A program made the position numbers and the translations under genes. 64,000 nt of DNA from Moringa oleifera (taxonomy: Eukaryota; Streptophyta; Magnoliopsida; Brassicales; Moringaceae): contig JAJFZO010000724.1 in NCBI GenBank assembly GCA_021397835.1, positions 905,001 to 969,000 of the forward strand, written 5' to 3'. Below the pieces are notes generated by a model. The model ran no database searches. It saw only the letters and a program-made list of their open reading frames with translations, and was not told where the DNA came from. Shown piece after piece: positions 22,780 through 34,242 of the stretch (position 1 is the first letter of the stretch; each line of letters opens with the position of its first letter).

Positions 22780-23880
22780 TTTCACATTGTAATTATCCTA
22801 TAGGTACGTAAGATGTGCTATTATACCATTTGTTAGCATAATTATGTATGACAGTTAAGCCTAAGTTGAATTCTTATTTCCTAATCTCATTTTACTTTAC
22901 TTTACTTAGTTCTTATTCTTATTCTCAAGTTTATTTTATTTTCATACACAATTTATCACATAATATGTCATATACTTGATTATTCTGATATAAATTAAAT
23001 TTGCTCTTTAAACTTAACTAAGTTAATATCTTATTAAATTTCATTTTCGCAGAATATCTCATGTTTTTGGTCATAATAATCAAGCCATAACTCTTCTACG
23101 TCTTCCTATTTCACTAAATTTTTTTGCAGTTATTTAGTTTAACTCCTCATTTACAAGTTTCATGTTTTACATTTCACCAAATTTGAACTCCAAACCCACG
23201 AAATTCATGACTTAAAGTTACTATTTTAAAAATAAAATACTCTTTTATTCTTCAACATATCCCTAACCTTAATTTTCACACATAACTCAACTTTATGTCT
23301 TCACTCATTATATAGATCAATCACAATCATATAAGCAAATAAGAATAAAGAGTAATCATAAAACTTTTACTTGTTTTCTTCACGTTTAAGTTAATTTAAA
23401 TTGCTTTAACTTAATTCGTCAATTTGCTTGTCTAATTCTTATTCTTTAGTTCTATTCTTTTTTTTTATAGTCTTTTTTCTCTTAAATTTTATGTGGAGAA
23501 AGTGATATTAAAGAGGTTTTATTTAATTTGCAAAGATGTGGTTTGTAAGGAAGAAAAATGTTAAAATCGCTTGGTACATACAATGTTTTAGTAGAAATGA
23601 TGGTGTTTGAATCTCACACATCCACTTAGCATCTTTTTTTATGTTGTTATCTTTTAGTTTTTATATAAATTGAGTTTACTCTATATAATTGATGCAATAC
23701 ATAACATGCTTAATACAACTTTAAATATTAACAATAATCTTTGTAAACTATATATATCAATTCTCAATAAATATTAAGTGTTTAGTCTGTATATTTAAAT
23801 ATATATATATATGACTATTTTTATACCTCTAATTATAATATGTGAATACAATAATTAGATGTTGTGATAATATCCATATC
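22780..23880 (-). mobile_element. Inverted relative of the 9.6-kb LTR-like repeat
   Basis: The reverse complement aligns with about 9,690-10,730. Shared landmarks include CTAAGTGGATG, GAATAGAACTAAA, ATTAAGGTTAG followed by TTGAAGAA, and CTATAGGA-type sequence near the end. The copies are strongly diverged. Because the two are inverted they cannot be the LTR pair of one intact element. Confidence 0.65.
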
Positions 23881-24394
23881 AAAAAGTGAACAAAACATAG
23901 AATAAGTCATTCAAACCAAATTAATATAATGGGTTTTATTTGATTTGGTTTTTTAGTTTTAATTTAGTTTGAGTAAATATTTTTTTCAACTAAATTATTG
24001 ATTAAGTAAAATCAAACTGAATTTAAAGAAACAATTGAATCAAATTGAACTAAGAAGATGAAAACTCTTAAAATTTATTAGTGAGTCATTCAATAATATC
24101 ATTCTCAACGTCATCTAATAATGTTAAAATACAAGAATAACCTTCAATTTTCTTTTGGTAAAATTTTTTTTACTTGTTTCTTACCTCTACATAGTGTACA
24201 TGTATGAAATTTATTCTTCAGAGCATTCAATTCAAAGTTTTTTTTTTTCAAATAAGTTTATATATTTCATTTTTTTACTCACAATTGGTTCAAACTTATT
24301 CATACTAAATTTTTTAACTCGAATGAATTTTATGATAAATTTATGCTTATATTTCAACATATTTAAGATTTAAAAATTTTATTTTTAAAAAACT
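23881..24394. other. AT-rich DNA, nothing recognised
   Basis: No gene or repeat that I can identify. A 72-residue open frame here is a hydrophobic, Phe-rich reading of T-rich DNA and has no recognisable match. Confidence 0.5.
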
Positions 24395-24990
24395 ATTGTA
24401 GATTCTTAAAATGTTGATCTACTGAATTTGAAAATACTAATACATCATCTATGTAAAATATTGCGAACGAAATATAAGAATTAAGTACATCATTTATTAT
24501 ATTCTGGAACTCTGAAGGGGCATTCTTCAGCACAAATAGCATAACATTCCATTCATAATGTCTAAAAGGTACATTAAATGCAGTTTTGTACTTGTCCTCC
24601 TATGCTGTATTTGTTAATATCCTAATTTCATGTTAAACTTTGAGAATATTGATGCTTCTTATAACTTATTAATATGGTCTCTTTTGTTGGAGGTAGGGTT
24701 TCAAGGCTTTATTTAATGGTTTATAATTGATAACTAATCTAGGTGTCGTCTTTTTCTATTTAGCATTCTTATACATATAAAAGGCAAAACAATTCCATGG
24801 AGATTTGGTAGGTCTTATTAGTTTCTTTTCTAATAATTCTTGAATTTCCTTTTTACAATACTTTAAAAGCTTTTTATTCATTTGAATAGATCTTGCTTTT
24901 ATTGGAATTTGTTTTTTATAAAAATCTTTTTCGTAAGATAGTCTTACTACTTGTTTTTTTTCTTTCTCAAAATGCATGAGTAGGTCTGCA
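24395..24990 (-). pseudogene. Endogenous caulimovirid (pararetrovirus-like) reverse-transcriptase fragment
   Basis: Minus strand. An open piece of 73 codons (24,977-24,756) matches the N-terminal part of reverse transcriptase as found in Caulimoviridae and their endogenous plant copies, including an IPIKARSIQMN block and an LIRPTKSPWNCFAFY block. Further along, in another frame segment, the polymerase YIDD box is present at about 24,444-24,455, preceded by a KNAPSEFQ block. Stops and frame changes lie between the two pieces and a stop ends the reading at about 24,398. No movement protein, coat protein, protease or RNase H was recognised nearby. It is a dead fragment. Genus cannot be set by eye. 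Confidence 0.75.
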
Positions 24991-25560
24991 CATACTTCTT
25001 CTTAGTACCTTTTTGAGAAATTGTTTAGGTAGAACCAAACTAAAAGGAAGGAGCAGAGGAAAGATATGTAGAAAATGCAATAAAAACCTTAATATTAGCA
25101 ATAATCAAACACTTTATAAGAAACTCAACGGCATTTCAAGATATAACATTAAAAATATTACAAAATTTGACATGATTAAAACTATTAGATTTTAAGTGGT
25201 ATAAAGATATATATTAAAATCGATAGTAACAATGTCTCTTAGAAAAAAAGGTTTATAACAGAACTACCAAAATTATTTACAAAAAAATTAAACAAAAAAT
25301 CAAAAATATATGTGGAGGAATAATATCATATGATAGTATATCTTACAAAAAAAAAGTTAATATAATAAATCAAGTAAGATTAATTTTATGCACTGATTTG
25401 AAAATTAAATCATAAATTTTTTTTTTAATTTTAGGTTTAGGCTAGGACATACGCTCACTATCATGATCTTTGGATTTTGGACTTCTATGCCGTACTGGTA
25501 CATAATATGTGTATATATATATATATAATATTATTTGTTTAAATTTAATTTAATTTTAGA
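24991..25560. other. AT-rich DNA upstream of eIF3c
   Basis: No gene recognised. It contains a TA run near 25,510-25,530 and A-rich sequence. A 60-residue Lys/Asn-rich open frame at 25,013-25,195 has no recognisable match. Confidence 0.5.
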
Positions 25561-25589
25561 TTAGATTTAATTTTTGTTGTCATATCCAA

Positions 25590-25745
25590 AGTGGCCCAAA
25601 TTCATCAAAACTGGTTGAGAAAATTTTGGGCCAACGATGGGCTTCGAGGGCTCGACCGCTTAAAACTCCCATTTCATTTTTCTCTAGTCATTTCAAGCTG
25701 AGAAACCCTAATCTTCAATATTCTGCCTTCTGCGCGCCGGTGCAG
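25590..25745 (+). promoter_or_regulatory. eIF3c promoter: site II motifs and telo-box, 5' UTR exon
   Basis: GGCCCA at 25,593-25,598, TGGGCC at 25,627-25,632 and TGGGCT at 25,638-25,643 are site II-type elements. AAACCCTAA at 25,703-25,711 is a telo-box. In plants these two motifs are often paired in promoters of ribosomal-protein and translation-factor genes, which fits the gene downstream. A first non-coding exon probably ends at CAG in 25,743-25,745. The exact transcription start is not visible. Confidence 0.6.
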
Positions 25746-26572
25746 GTACTCGTTCTCCATCTCTTTCTGTTTCCGTGGTTGACATAGGAAAGCCGAGAAA
25801 ATCAACGGAACTGGTAATTTCACACAGATTTGGGCCTTTCCTCTTGAATTTTTCCTTTGTCGTTTTGGATGTGGGTAAATGATAACTTTGAAGACTACTG
25901 AGGTGAATATAACCATATTTATTCTGCGATTTTTTTTAAGTTACTTGTGGTCGATGATATAAGCAGTGTGTACATTATAATTTTTGATTTAATTTAAGGA
26001 AATGGAGTTTAAGGGTTTTGGCGTCACGGACATCTGCTATAAGTGGTTTTCTTCTGAGTGATATCAGTTTTTCTTGACTCTGTTAATTTCTTGCGTATTT
26101 TTGTGTTTTGTACTATACAATTTTGCTCTGACTTGTTTGTAATCGTGATTGATTTTTTTTTTTTTGTTAAACATGGACTTGAGCTTTTGTTGTTACTGCT
26201 ACGTGATATGGGAATTTAGTTTCTATACTGTTGTTGAAAAATTTAAGGAATATTGTAAATAAATTTGAGAAGGTTTTAGTTTTACTTATCTTTTAATGGT
26301 TGAATCAGCTTAATACAGTGGAGGGAATTATCTTCTTGTCCTCCAAGAGTTGTTTAATTGATGAAAATTAGATTCATGAGTCATTATTCATGTACTTTGG
26401 TATGGATTTTTGTTGCCTGTGTATTTTAAACCATTCTAGCAACAGGTTCATATCTAATTACTTCATATGATGTTAATTTCCTGTCTAAATATTATTGTGG
26501 CTATAGTCTTAGTCTGTTTAATAGGTTGACCTGCTTCACCATAACATATTTTTTTTTGGGTCTTTTTTTCAG
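25746..26572 (+). other. 5' UTR intron of eIF3c
   Basis: The donor is CAG|GTACTC at 25,746 and the acceptor a pyrimidine-rich TTTTTTTCAG ending at 26,572. The 827-bp sequence is T-rich like a plant intron. The second 5' UTR segment (26,573-26,634) has no upstream ATG. Confidence 0.65.
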
Positions 26573-26634
26573 GTGTTATACTCTTGTGGAGTCTGCAGCT
26601 TTCTCATACTTAGCTCGTAGCTTCTGTGAGTGAG

Positions 26635-29600
26635 ATGGCATCACGTTTTTGGACTCAGGTTTGTGATATTTCAGTGACAGATAGATGACAGTGTTTTCCA
26701 TTTTATGTAATCAATATCGTATAATGGAATTATGTTTTCTCATTTCCAAGTTTTTATATTTTGACAATACAGGGTGGTAGTGACAGCGAGGAAGAGGAGA
26801 GCGATTATGGAGATGATATTTCTGAGCCAGGTGGTGATTCTACCACCCAAACTGCAACAAACAGATATATCCTAGGAAATGCAAGTGATAGTGATGATTC
26901 CTCTGGCCAAAAGCGTGTAGTTAGGTCAGCCAAAGACAAGCGATATGAGGAGATGTCGACCACTGTTGACCAGATGAAAAATGCCATGAAAATCAATGAC
27001 TGGGTTAATCTGCAGGAGAGCTTTGACAAGATAAATAAACAACTTGAGAAGGTAATGCGCGTTACTGAGTCTGAAAAGGTCCCTACTCTTTACATAAAAG
27101 CTCTTGTGATGTTAGAAGATTTCCTGAGTCAAGCTTTGGCAAATAAGGATGCAAAAAAGAAGATGAGTAGTAGTAATGCCAAGGCCTTGAACTCTATGAA
27201 ACAAAAGCTGAAGAAAAACAATAAGCAGTATGAAGAGTTAATTAGTAAGTATAGGGAGAATCCTGAAAGTGATGGGGACAGGGATCAAGAGGAAGAATCA
27301 GGGGATGAAGAAGAATCAGATACAGAGTTTGAGGAGGACCTTACGAACATAGTTACCAGATCAGAATCTGAAGATGAAGAGGATGATGAAGAAGTAGATG
27401 ATAAGGATGATCGAGCTTGGGAGAAAAAAATGAGCAAGAAAGATAGGCTTATGGATAAACAGTTCATGAAAGATCCTAGTGAGATCACCTGGGACACGGT
27501 GAACAAGAAGTTTAAAGAGGTTGTGGCAGCTCGGGGCAGAAAAGGAACTGGACGGTTTGAGCAGGTTGAACAGCTTACCTTCTTGACAAAGGTTGCCAAG
27601 ACTCCAGCACAGAAACTTGAGATTTTGTTTAGTGTTATCTCTGCACAGTTTGATGTTAATCCTGGGCTCAGTGGGCATATGCCTATTAATGTGTGGAAAA
27701 AGTGTGTGCAGAATATGCTCGTCATTCTTGATATTCTTGTCCAGTATCCTAACATTGTGGTGGATGACATGGTTGAACCTGACGAGAATGAAACCCAGAA
27801 GGGAGTGGACTATACTGGGACAATTCGAGTTTGGGGAAACTTGGTAGCCTTTTTGGAGCGGATAGATGCTGAGTTCTTCAAGAGCTTGCAATGCATTGAT
27901 CCACATACCCGTGAGTATGTTGAGAGGCTGAGGGATGAACCTATGTTTTTGGTTCTTGCTCAAAATGTCCAGGATTATTTGGAGCGAGTTGGAGATTTCA
28001 AAGCAGCTGCAAAGGTGGCTTTAAGGTGTGTGGAGCTCATTTATTACAAGCCACAGGAGGTGTATGATGCAATGAGGAAATTGGTGGAGCAGACAGAAGG
28101 AGATAATGGAGGTGAGGAATCCAAAGTGGTAGAGGAAAGTAGGGGTCCATCTCCATTTGTTGTTACTCCTGAGCTTGTGCCTCGTAAGCCCACATTCCCT
28201 GAAAGTAGCAGAGCTTTAATGGATAACCTGGTGTCCCTCATATACAAGCATGGTGACGAGCGGACCAAAGCCCGTGCAATGCTTTGTGATATTTATCATC
28301 ATGCTCTTTTGGATGAGTTTTCAACTTCCCGGGACTTGTTACTAATGAGTCATTTGCAGGATAACATTCAGCATATGGACATTTCAACACAAATTCTTTT
28401 TAACAGGGCCATGGCACAGCTCGGTCTTTGTGCATTCAGGGTTGGACTAATCACTGAAGCTCAGAGCTGCCTTGCTGACCTATACTCGGGTGGAAGGGTG
28501 AAGGAGTTGCTTGCACAAGGTGTCTCCCAGAGTCGATACCATGAGAAGACTCCAGAACAGGTACTAATAATTGTTTTTTCCAGCAGTCATGCTTATTCGT
28601 GCAATTGGTTTTATCTTATGGTGCTCTTATGCCGCTTTAGTAGTTGGTCTGAATTCCCAAAATAATATCCCTAATGTGTCTGGGAAGTATGGTTTACAAT
28701 TACCATCACATCTTTTTTATTTTTTGATTTTTGCATATTCCTGGACAGTTGCTTTTTCAAATTCTTAAACTGGTAGCTGTTTTGCTGTTTGACGGTGTCT
28801 TCTACTGTTGTTGCTTTTTTCTAATTTCATCATAATGTACTTAATCTAGGCTTGGTCTTCTTATAAACTATCTTATCTGATTGTGTTGTAAGAACGAAGT
28901 TCAGGTGGAACAAAATTGTTAATTGATTGGCTGGTTGATGGAAATTTTTTTTGATCTTTGTATTGCTTGCTCCTTGGCACCTTTAATAAGGTGTATTAAA
29001 CTAAAAAGAATGCATATGGCATCAATTGTTGTTGCACATTGTCATTCAATGTATTGTAGGGATCTGTAGCTTGATTTTTTGGCTGCACATTTTGTTTGGT
29101 GATCTATATAGACTGATACACATGCATGCTGACAAACTTGCAAATAATGTGCATGCACAGTTTAACTCACATATATGCACAACCAACATTAGAGAGAGGG
29201 TGGCACATTAATAAGTTGTGTTACCAAGGGCAAAGAACCAGATGGAAAAATTAAATCAAACTCCTGGTGTTTCTTGACCAAACATATGGATAGTTGTCTT
29301 TTCACAAGTTCAACTAACATCTGACAAGTTTTACTAAAATGGTTAAAGCAGACAACTGTAATTTTTCAAAACCACCATTTTCCCCAAACCTGAAGGAGAT
29401 TAATGTATTTGCTCTAAATGAAGACAAAGCTGATGAGGGAGCTCAAGAATCTTGGTTGTATTTATGTGTACTCTAGTTTTATATTCCATTGACTTGCTGA
29501 AATATGTTTGCTCCACATATTTATTCAATTTGTTAGCTTGCTCTTGAGTCTTTAGCTTTGAAGTGAAATTTATATTAGAATGTTTTCAGCTGGAAGCCTA

Positions 29601-30982
29601 TTAGCAAAAAAAGTTCACTGCAGTTCCTACACATGACATGCTTATTGCATTCCATGACTTATGCCTTCAAATCACAGATTTACTCTTTTTTCTTTATGGG
29701 TTAGTGTTCAATGCCCAAAGAAGAAGTCATGGATTGTGAATGTCTTTTTTACTGCCCTGTATGTCTACTTCATCACATAATTTGGCTGGTGATAGCTGAA
29801 GACCTCCTGGCACGGGAGTTAGTGCAATGTCAGTTAATGTATTCTTCCAGTGTGATTAGTTTATTCTGTTTCTTTGTGTTATTATTTCCATTTGGTTACA
29901 TCAAGGACAATTAAGACCTTTGTTAATTCATCTTCTCTAATTATGGTTGTTAGATTAGCTTTTCACAAGCTTATATATTTGACATTTTTGTTCTAGGACT
30001 CACCTTCGTGAATCATTCATTTTGACAGGAAAGGCTGGAAAGAAGACGGCAGATGCCTTACCATATGCATATAAACCTTGAGCTCCTGGAGGCTGTTCAT
30101 CTGAGCTGTGCAATGCTGCTTGAGGTCCCCAACATGGCAGCCAACAGCCATGATGCCAAGCGCAAGGTCATTAGTAAGACTTTCCGGCGGTTACTGGAAG
30201 TAAATGAGCGGCAAACTTTTACTGGTCCCCCTGAAAATGTCAAGGATCATGTAGTGGCTGCCACCAGGGCCCTCAGCAAGGGAGACTTCCAGAGGGCCTT
30301 TGATGTTATAAATTCTCTTGAGGTCTGGAGGCTTCTCAGGGATCGAGACAATGTCCTTGAGATGTTTAAGGCCAAGGTCAAGGAAGAGGCATTGAGGACT
30401 TATCTTTTTACCTACTCAGCATCTTACCGTTCACTAAGCTTGGACCAGCTCACCAAGATGTTTGACCTCTCAGATGCCCAAACTCACAGCATTGTCAGCA
30501 AGATGATGATCAACGAGGAACTGCATGCAAGTTGGGACCAGCCAACTCGGTGCATTGTCTTCCGTGATGTCCGGCACACTAGGCTGCAGGCATTGGCATT
30601 CCAGTTGACTGAGAAGCTAGCTATCCTTGCTGAAAGTAATGAAAGGGCAGTGGAGTCCAGGATTGGTGGTGGCGGTTTGGATCTTAGTTTAAGGCGAAGA
30701 GATAACCAGGATTATGCTGCTGGCGGTGGTGGAAAATGGCAGGATAACTTGTCTTTCACTCAGGGACGGCAAGGTGGTAGCACCGGGCGTGCAGGATATA
30801 ATGTTGGTGGTGGGAGACAATTGGCACTTGGCCAGGCTACTGGAGGTGGTTATTCAAGGGACCGAACAGGCCAGACGCGAGGGACTGGTGGATATTCTGG
30901 AAGAGCTGCTGCATCAGTTAGGGGCTCACAGATGGATGGTTCAACCCGCATGGTTAGTCTTAACAGGGGGATTCGTTCTTAG
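26635..30982 (+). CDS. EIF3C: Eukaryotic translation initiation factor 3 subunit c
   Basis: Coding exons are 26,635-26,658, 26,773-28,560 and 30,029-30,982, giving 921 residues; the Arabidopsis protein is about 900. All junctions are GT-AG and phase 0. The start is the tiny first exon, MASRFWTQ, as in plant eIF3c; without it no good ATG precedes the acidic N-terminus. Order: acidic Ser/Glu/Asp-rich region (about 9-70), conserved eIF3c N-terminal domain with a second acidic stretch (about 180-225), then a C-terminal PCI domain (about 640-790, with [11 protein letters not shown] and [20 protein letters not shown]), and a Gly/Arg-rich tail (about 815-921). eIF3c is a core subunit of cytosolic eIF3, which organises the 43S pre-initiation complex. 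The second coding intron is 1,468 bp. The gene converges on the TRAF-type gene downstream. Identity is near certain. Confidence 0.97.
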
Positions 30983-31885
30983 GAAAACATTGTCTACTGG
31001 AAGAGAAGAAATACGGTAAAAGTAACTGAGATTTGAATAACTTCCTCTGCTGAGTCTCTTGGTTCTAATTTATAATAGACTAAATTATTTATTTCTGCTT
31101 CAAGTATTTCTAATTGATGTTCAGGTACTTTCATATGGAATTGAATTTGGAAAGTGGATTTTGTATGCTTCCCTTGAGGTGCATTTTTGCTATTATCTAT
31201 GTATTCTTTAATGTTGTTAATGCAGAATCCTTTGATTTTCACCGAAGATACCAAATGTTGGTTTTGCAGGAAATGCATATCAAAGCCTAAATAGAAATTA
31301 AATACATTTTAGTTAAAAATTATGAGTCTTTTAAAATTTGCAACTGAATTTTATGGGAGAAACTTGGGACAGGTATCTGGCCAGCTGGATGGGATAAAAT
31401 CTTTGATGTACCCAATTGCAAAAGAGTGAAAAGCTGTTTTGAATTGCAGCGCTAATGTTTTTTGAGCCATATATTGGTGAAGAATGCTTCACTGGATTTG
31501 TTTTTATGCTCATTTAAATTTATGCTCATCCATCAAGGAGAATCATTCTGATATTTTGGCTTTTGGCCATTGCGCTTCTATCTGCATCTCAGAAGAACTG
31601 CAAGTATCAACAGGCGAGATATTCTAAATCATAAAAGAAAAGAGTATGTCTTCTCATTAAGCTTATGACATGAAATAAGTTAGATTATTATCATCCACAA
31701 CTAGGAAGTTAACAACAATAATATAGGCAAAAATGGCTTTTGCAAGATTTGAAAGAAGTATGGCTGAAAAACATTGATTTTCATGGGTAATCCAGAAAAG
31801 AAGATGAAGTTGCATATCTAGTCAGTTCAATGCAAAATGACAAATTTTCTTGACTTTTTGGAATTGAGTTTGTCGAATACTGTCA
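30983..31885. other. 3' flanks of two convergent genes
   Basis: It holds the eIF3c 3' UTR from 30,983 on the plus strand and the zinc-finger gene 3' UTR from 31,885 downward on the minus strand. No further exon is recognised; short open frames on both strands look accidental. The exact poly(A) sites are not visible. Confidence 0.6.
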
Positions 31886-34229
31886 CTAAAGGGTTTGCGC
31901 TTTCTCTGGTCCAGGACCTTCTGGTGCCATATGGGTTTTCTCCTGCACAGAAACTTCCTCTGGCACAGGCACAGGGGTTTTCTCTGGGCCTGGGATTTCC
32001 TCCAGCACACTGGTCTCCTGTGCCACAGGAGCTTTCTCCTGTGCACCGGCTTCCTCTGCCGCAGGCACAGGTGTTTTCTCTGGGGCTGGGACTTTCCCCA
32101 GCACACTGGTCTCCTGTGCCACAGGAGCTTTCTCCTGTGCACCGACTTCCTCTGCCGCAGGCACAGGGGTTTTCTCTGTAACTGGGACTTCTTCCGGCAC
32201 AAGGGCTTCGTCTGGCACACCGACTTCCTGTGCTGGGTTAATTTTCTCCAGTGCACGAGCTTCTTCTGGCACAGGCACGGGGGTTTTCTCTGGAAGTGCG
32301 ACTTCCTCTGACACCCAGGCTTCCTCTGGCGGACCAGATTCCTCTGCCAAACAGGTTTCATCTCGTACACAGGCTTCCTCCGGCGTGTGGTTTGTATCTA
32401 GCACCAGAGTTTCCCTTGTCATAGGAGCTTCCTCTGGCGCATGAGCTTTTTCTGTCCCTTCTTCAGTAACCTTTTTTGTGGCTGTAGCTTCTAATGGTGT
32501 GCCAGAGGCTCCCCCAGTCACGCAAACTTCCTTTGTACCTTCTTCAGTAACCTTCTTTGTGGCTGTGGCTTCCACTGGCCCAAGCTTTGAATCAAGATCC
32601 TTAACCACATTAGTTAGGGATCTTGCATCTCGAGCTCCAACTAGCCGGGCAGAAGCTGACTGTACCATAACATGAAAAAAGTTTGATGCCAGATGGCAAT
32701 TGAAATATCAGTCTTCATGAATTTTGTCAAACTAACACCAAATTGTGGCAAATGTGTAACCAACAGCTTAACTTAGATTGTTCATAACATAAAAATGAAC
32801 GAGAAAGTAGAACAGTGCTCTAATGCATCAAACATTTTGCAATAAGTGAACCACATTAAGAAAAGAACCACTAATAACGCTGTTCCACAAGCTCAAGCAC
32901 CAAAACAAAGAAATTGAGAGATAAAAGCCACCAATCCTAAATAAATTAGTTACAGAGAAGTCAGTTCATCAAGGATTGAAATGTGTGCTTCTTCCCTTTT
33001 CTTTTACATATATTCTTTAGTTTTCTTTTGAATCTTAGAAATAGTAACTGAGAACATCATTAGCAACATGTTGACTTGTGAAACAAAGATTTTCAACCAT
33101 GCTGCTCATTGAGTAACAGAACAAAAGGCAAATGATTTCAGAAGAAATAAAAGCAAAAGGAAAATAGAAAAGTTTGCAGCTAGAAATGAAGGGAAACCTC
33201 TTAGCAAGGAAGACATAAATTAGGCATGCCAAATAGACAACAGCTATCATGCATTTTCAAAATTGATATCAGTAGAAAAGCAGTTTATCACATCCTATGA
33301 GTCACCTTTTCTAGCTGCTCTATACGTTGTTTCAGATCTTCCTTAGATGCTTCCTTGTGAACACTTTGAAGAATACACATCACGTGAGAACGCAGATCAT
33401 CTGAACGATGTTGTTCAATCATGCATTGAGGTATACCGGATTGACAACCAATTGCATAAAAAGGGCAATTCACAAGCTTCATCGGACAGACAGTTATACA
33501 ATGCCTGTCCATCTCACGTCTCATGATGCTGTCTGAGCAATTTTGTTCACATGGAATGATCTTAAAAGGACAAACTGAGTCATGCTTCTCCATCTGACGA
33601 GCACAGAATCTGGCAGTGCAACCCTCATTAGTGCAGTTCATTGGCCTATAGCTGCAGTGAAGGACATGCTCAGCAAGCTCGTCTAAAGAGTTGAATGTCA
33701 TGCCACAGTGAAATGAATTCTTAAAGTCAACATTCTTCAGCAAAACTTGTGCAATTGCTTCCCTCCTATCCATCAACCAAAATCCATTTATTTCCATCTC
33801 TTGAACAAAATCATCTATCTTGTCTTCTCTCTTTTCACTCAGTAACCAACCTGAAACACGACTAAACAAATTCCTCTTTAAAGTTGCAAAGTCATCAACA
33901 AAATCGGAAATGATATCGCAAGGATGATCAGATGCTTCTGCCTCTGGACCACCTTCTAAGACTACATGTTCAGCAACAAAAGTTTCACTTCTCTGGGTGA
34001 GATAATCGACCATTTCTTTTCTAATTTCAGCAGCCACTGACCCAGGACTCCTGAAGATGTCACCTGTTGTGTTGTCAACGCAAGCAGTAGCTAATCCTGG
34101 GAGGAACACTTGAGCTAGCTTATGAACTACTTCTGTATCATATAGGTCACAGTGGAAAGAAGGGCCTCCCTCTTTTCCATTCTCAATTTTCTCGGGCACA
34201 AGTTCCACATCAGTTGCAGGAGGATCCAT
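31886..34229 (-). CDS. TRAF-type zinc-finger protein with repetitive acidic C-terminal tail
   Basis: Exons on the minus strand are 34,229-33,306 (308 codons) and 32,659-31,886, giving 565 residues. The donor AAAAG|GTGACT and acceptor GTACAG|TCAGCT keep phase 0. The first exon matches the plant TRAF-type zinc-finger family (like Arabidopsis At1g09920 as I recall it). Residues about 174-290 carry Cys/His-rich TRAF-type fingers: FHCGMTF, CSYRPMNC, GCTARFC, HDSVCPFKIIPC, HCITVCPMKLVNCPF. A short helix, LKQRIEQLEK, precedes the splice. The second exon begins SASARLVGARDARSLTNVV, then a Glu/Pro/Ala/Val-rich tail with in-frame repeats. Such fingers bind proteins; the partner is unknown. I saw no membrane segment or signal peptide. 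The long tail is unusual; the join is inferred from splice sites and frame. Confidence 0.85.
31889..32295 (-). repeat. 96-bp in-frame tandem repeat coding the protein tail
   Basis: Two adjacent units repeat at exactly 96 bp (landmarks 32,011/32,107 and 32,051/32,147), each coding 32 residues that start EKTPVPAAEE and continue with QEKAPVAQETSVL. A longer, diverged unit precedes them (from about 32,295) and a diverged partial unit follows to the stop. Separately, an 81-bp offset duplicates EATATKKVTEEGT (32,461 and 32,542). Both periods are multiples of three, so frame is kept. Confidence 0.9.
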
Positions 34230-34242
34230 GCTTGGAAGTGAC

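Noticed and set aside
9607..23880. The two LTR-like repeats as the two LTRs of one element
   Set aside because: LTRs of one element are direct repeats; these are inverted and strongly diverged.
26805..28268. Minus-strand open frames, the longest 200 codons, across eIF3c exon 2
   Set aside because: They are antisense to a firmly identified exon and mirror its acidic codons as Ser/Leu-rich peptides.
28571..29914. Short open frames inside eIF3c intron 2
   Set aside because: Splicing that skips them gives the conserved protein; none has a recognisable product.
31837..32675. Plus-strand open frames opposite the TRAF-type tail
   Set aside because: They are open because the repeat lacks stops on both strands; the minus frame is joined in phase to a conserved exon, the plus frames are not.
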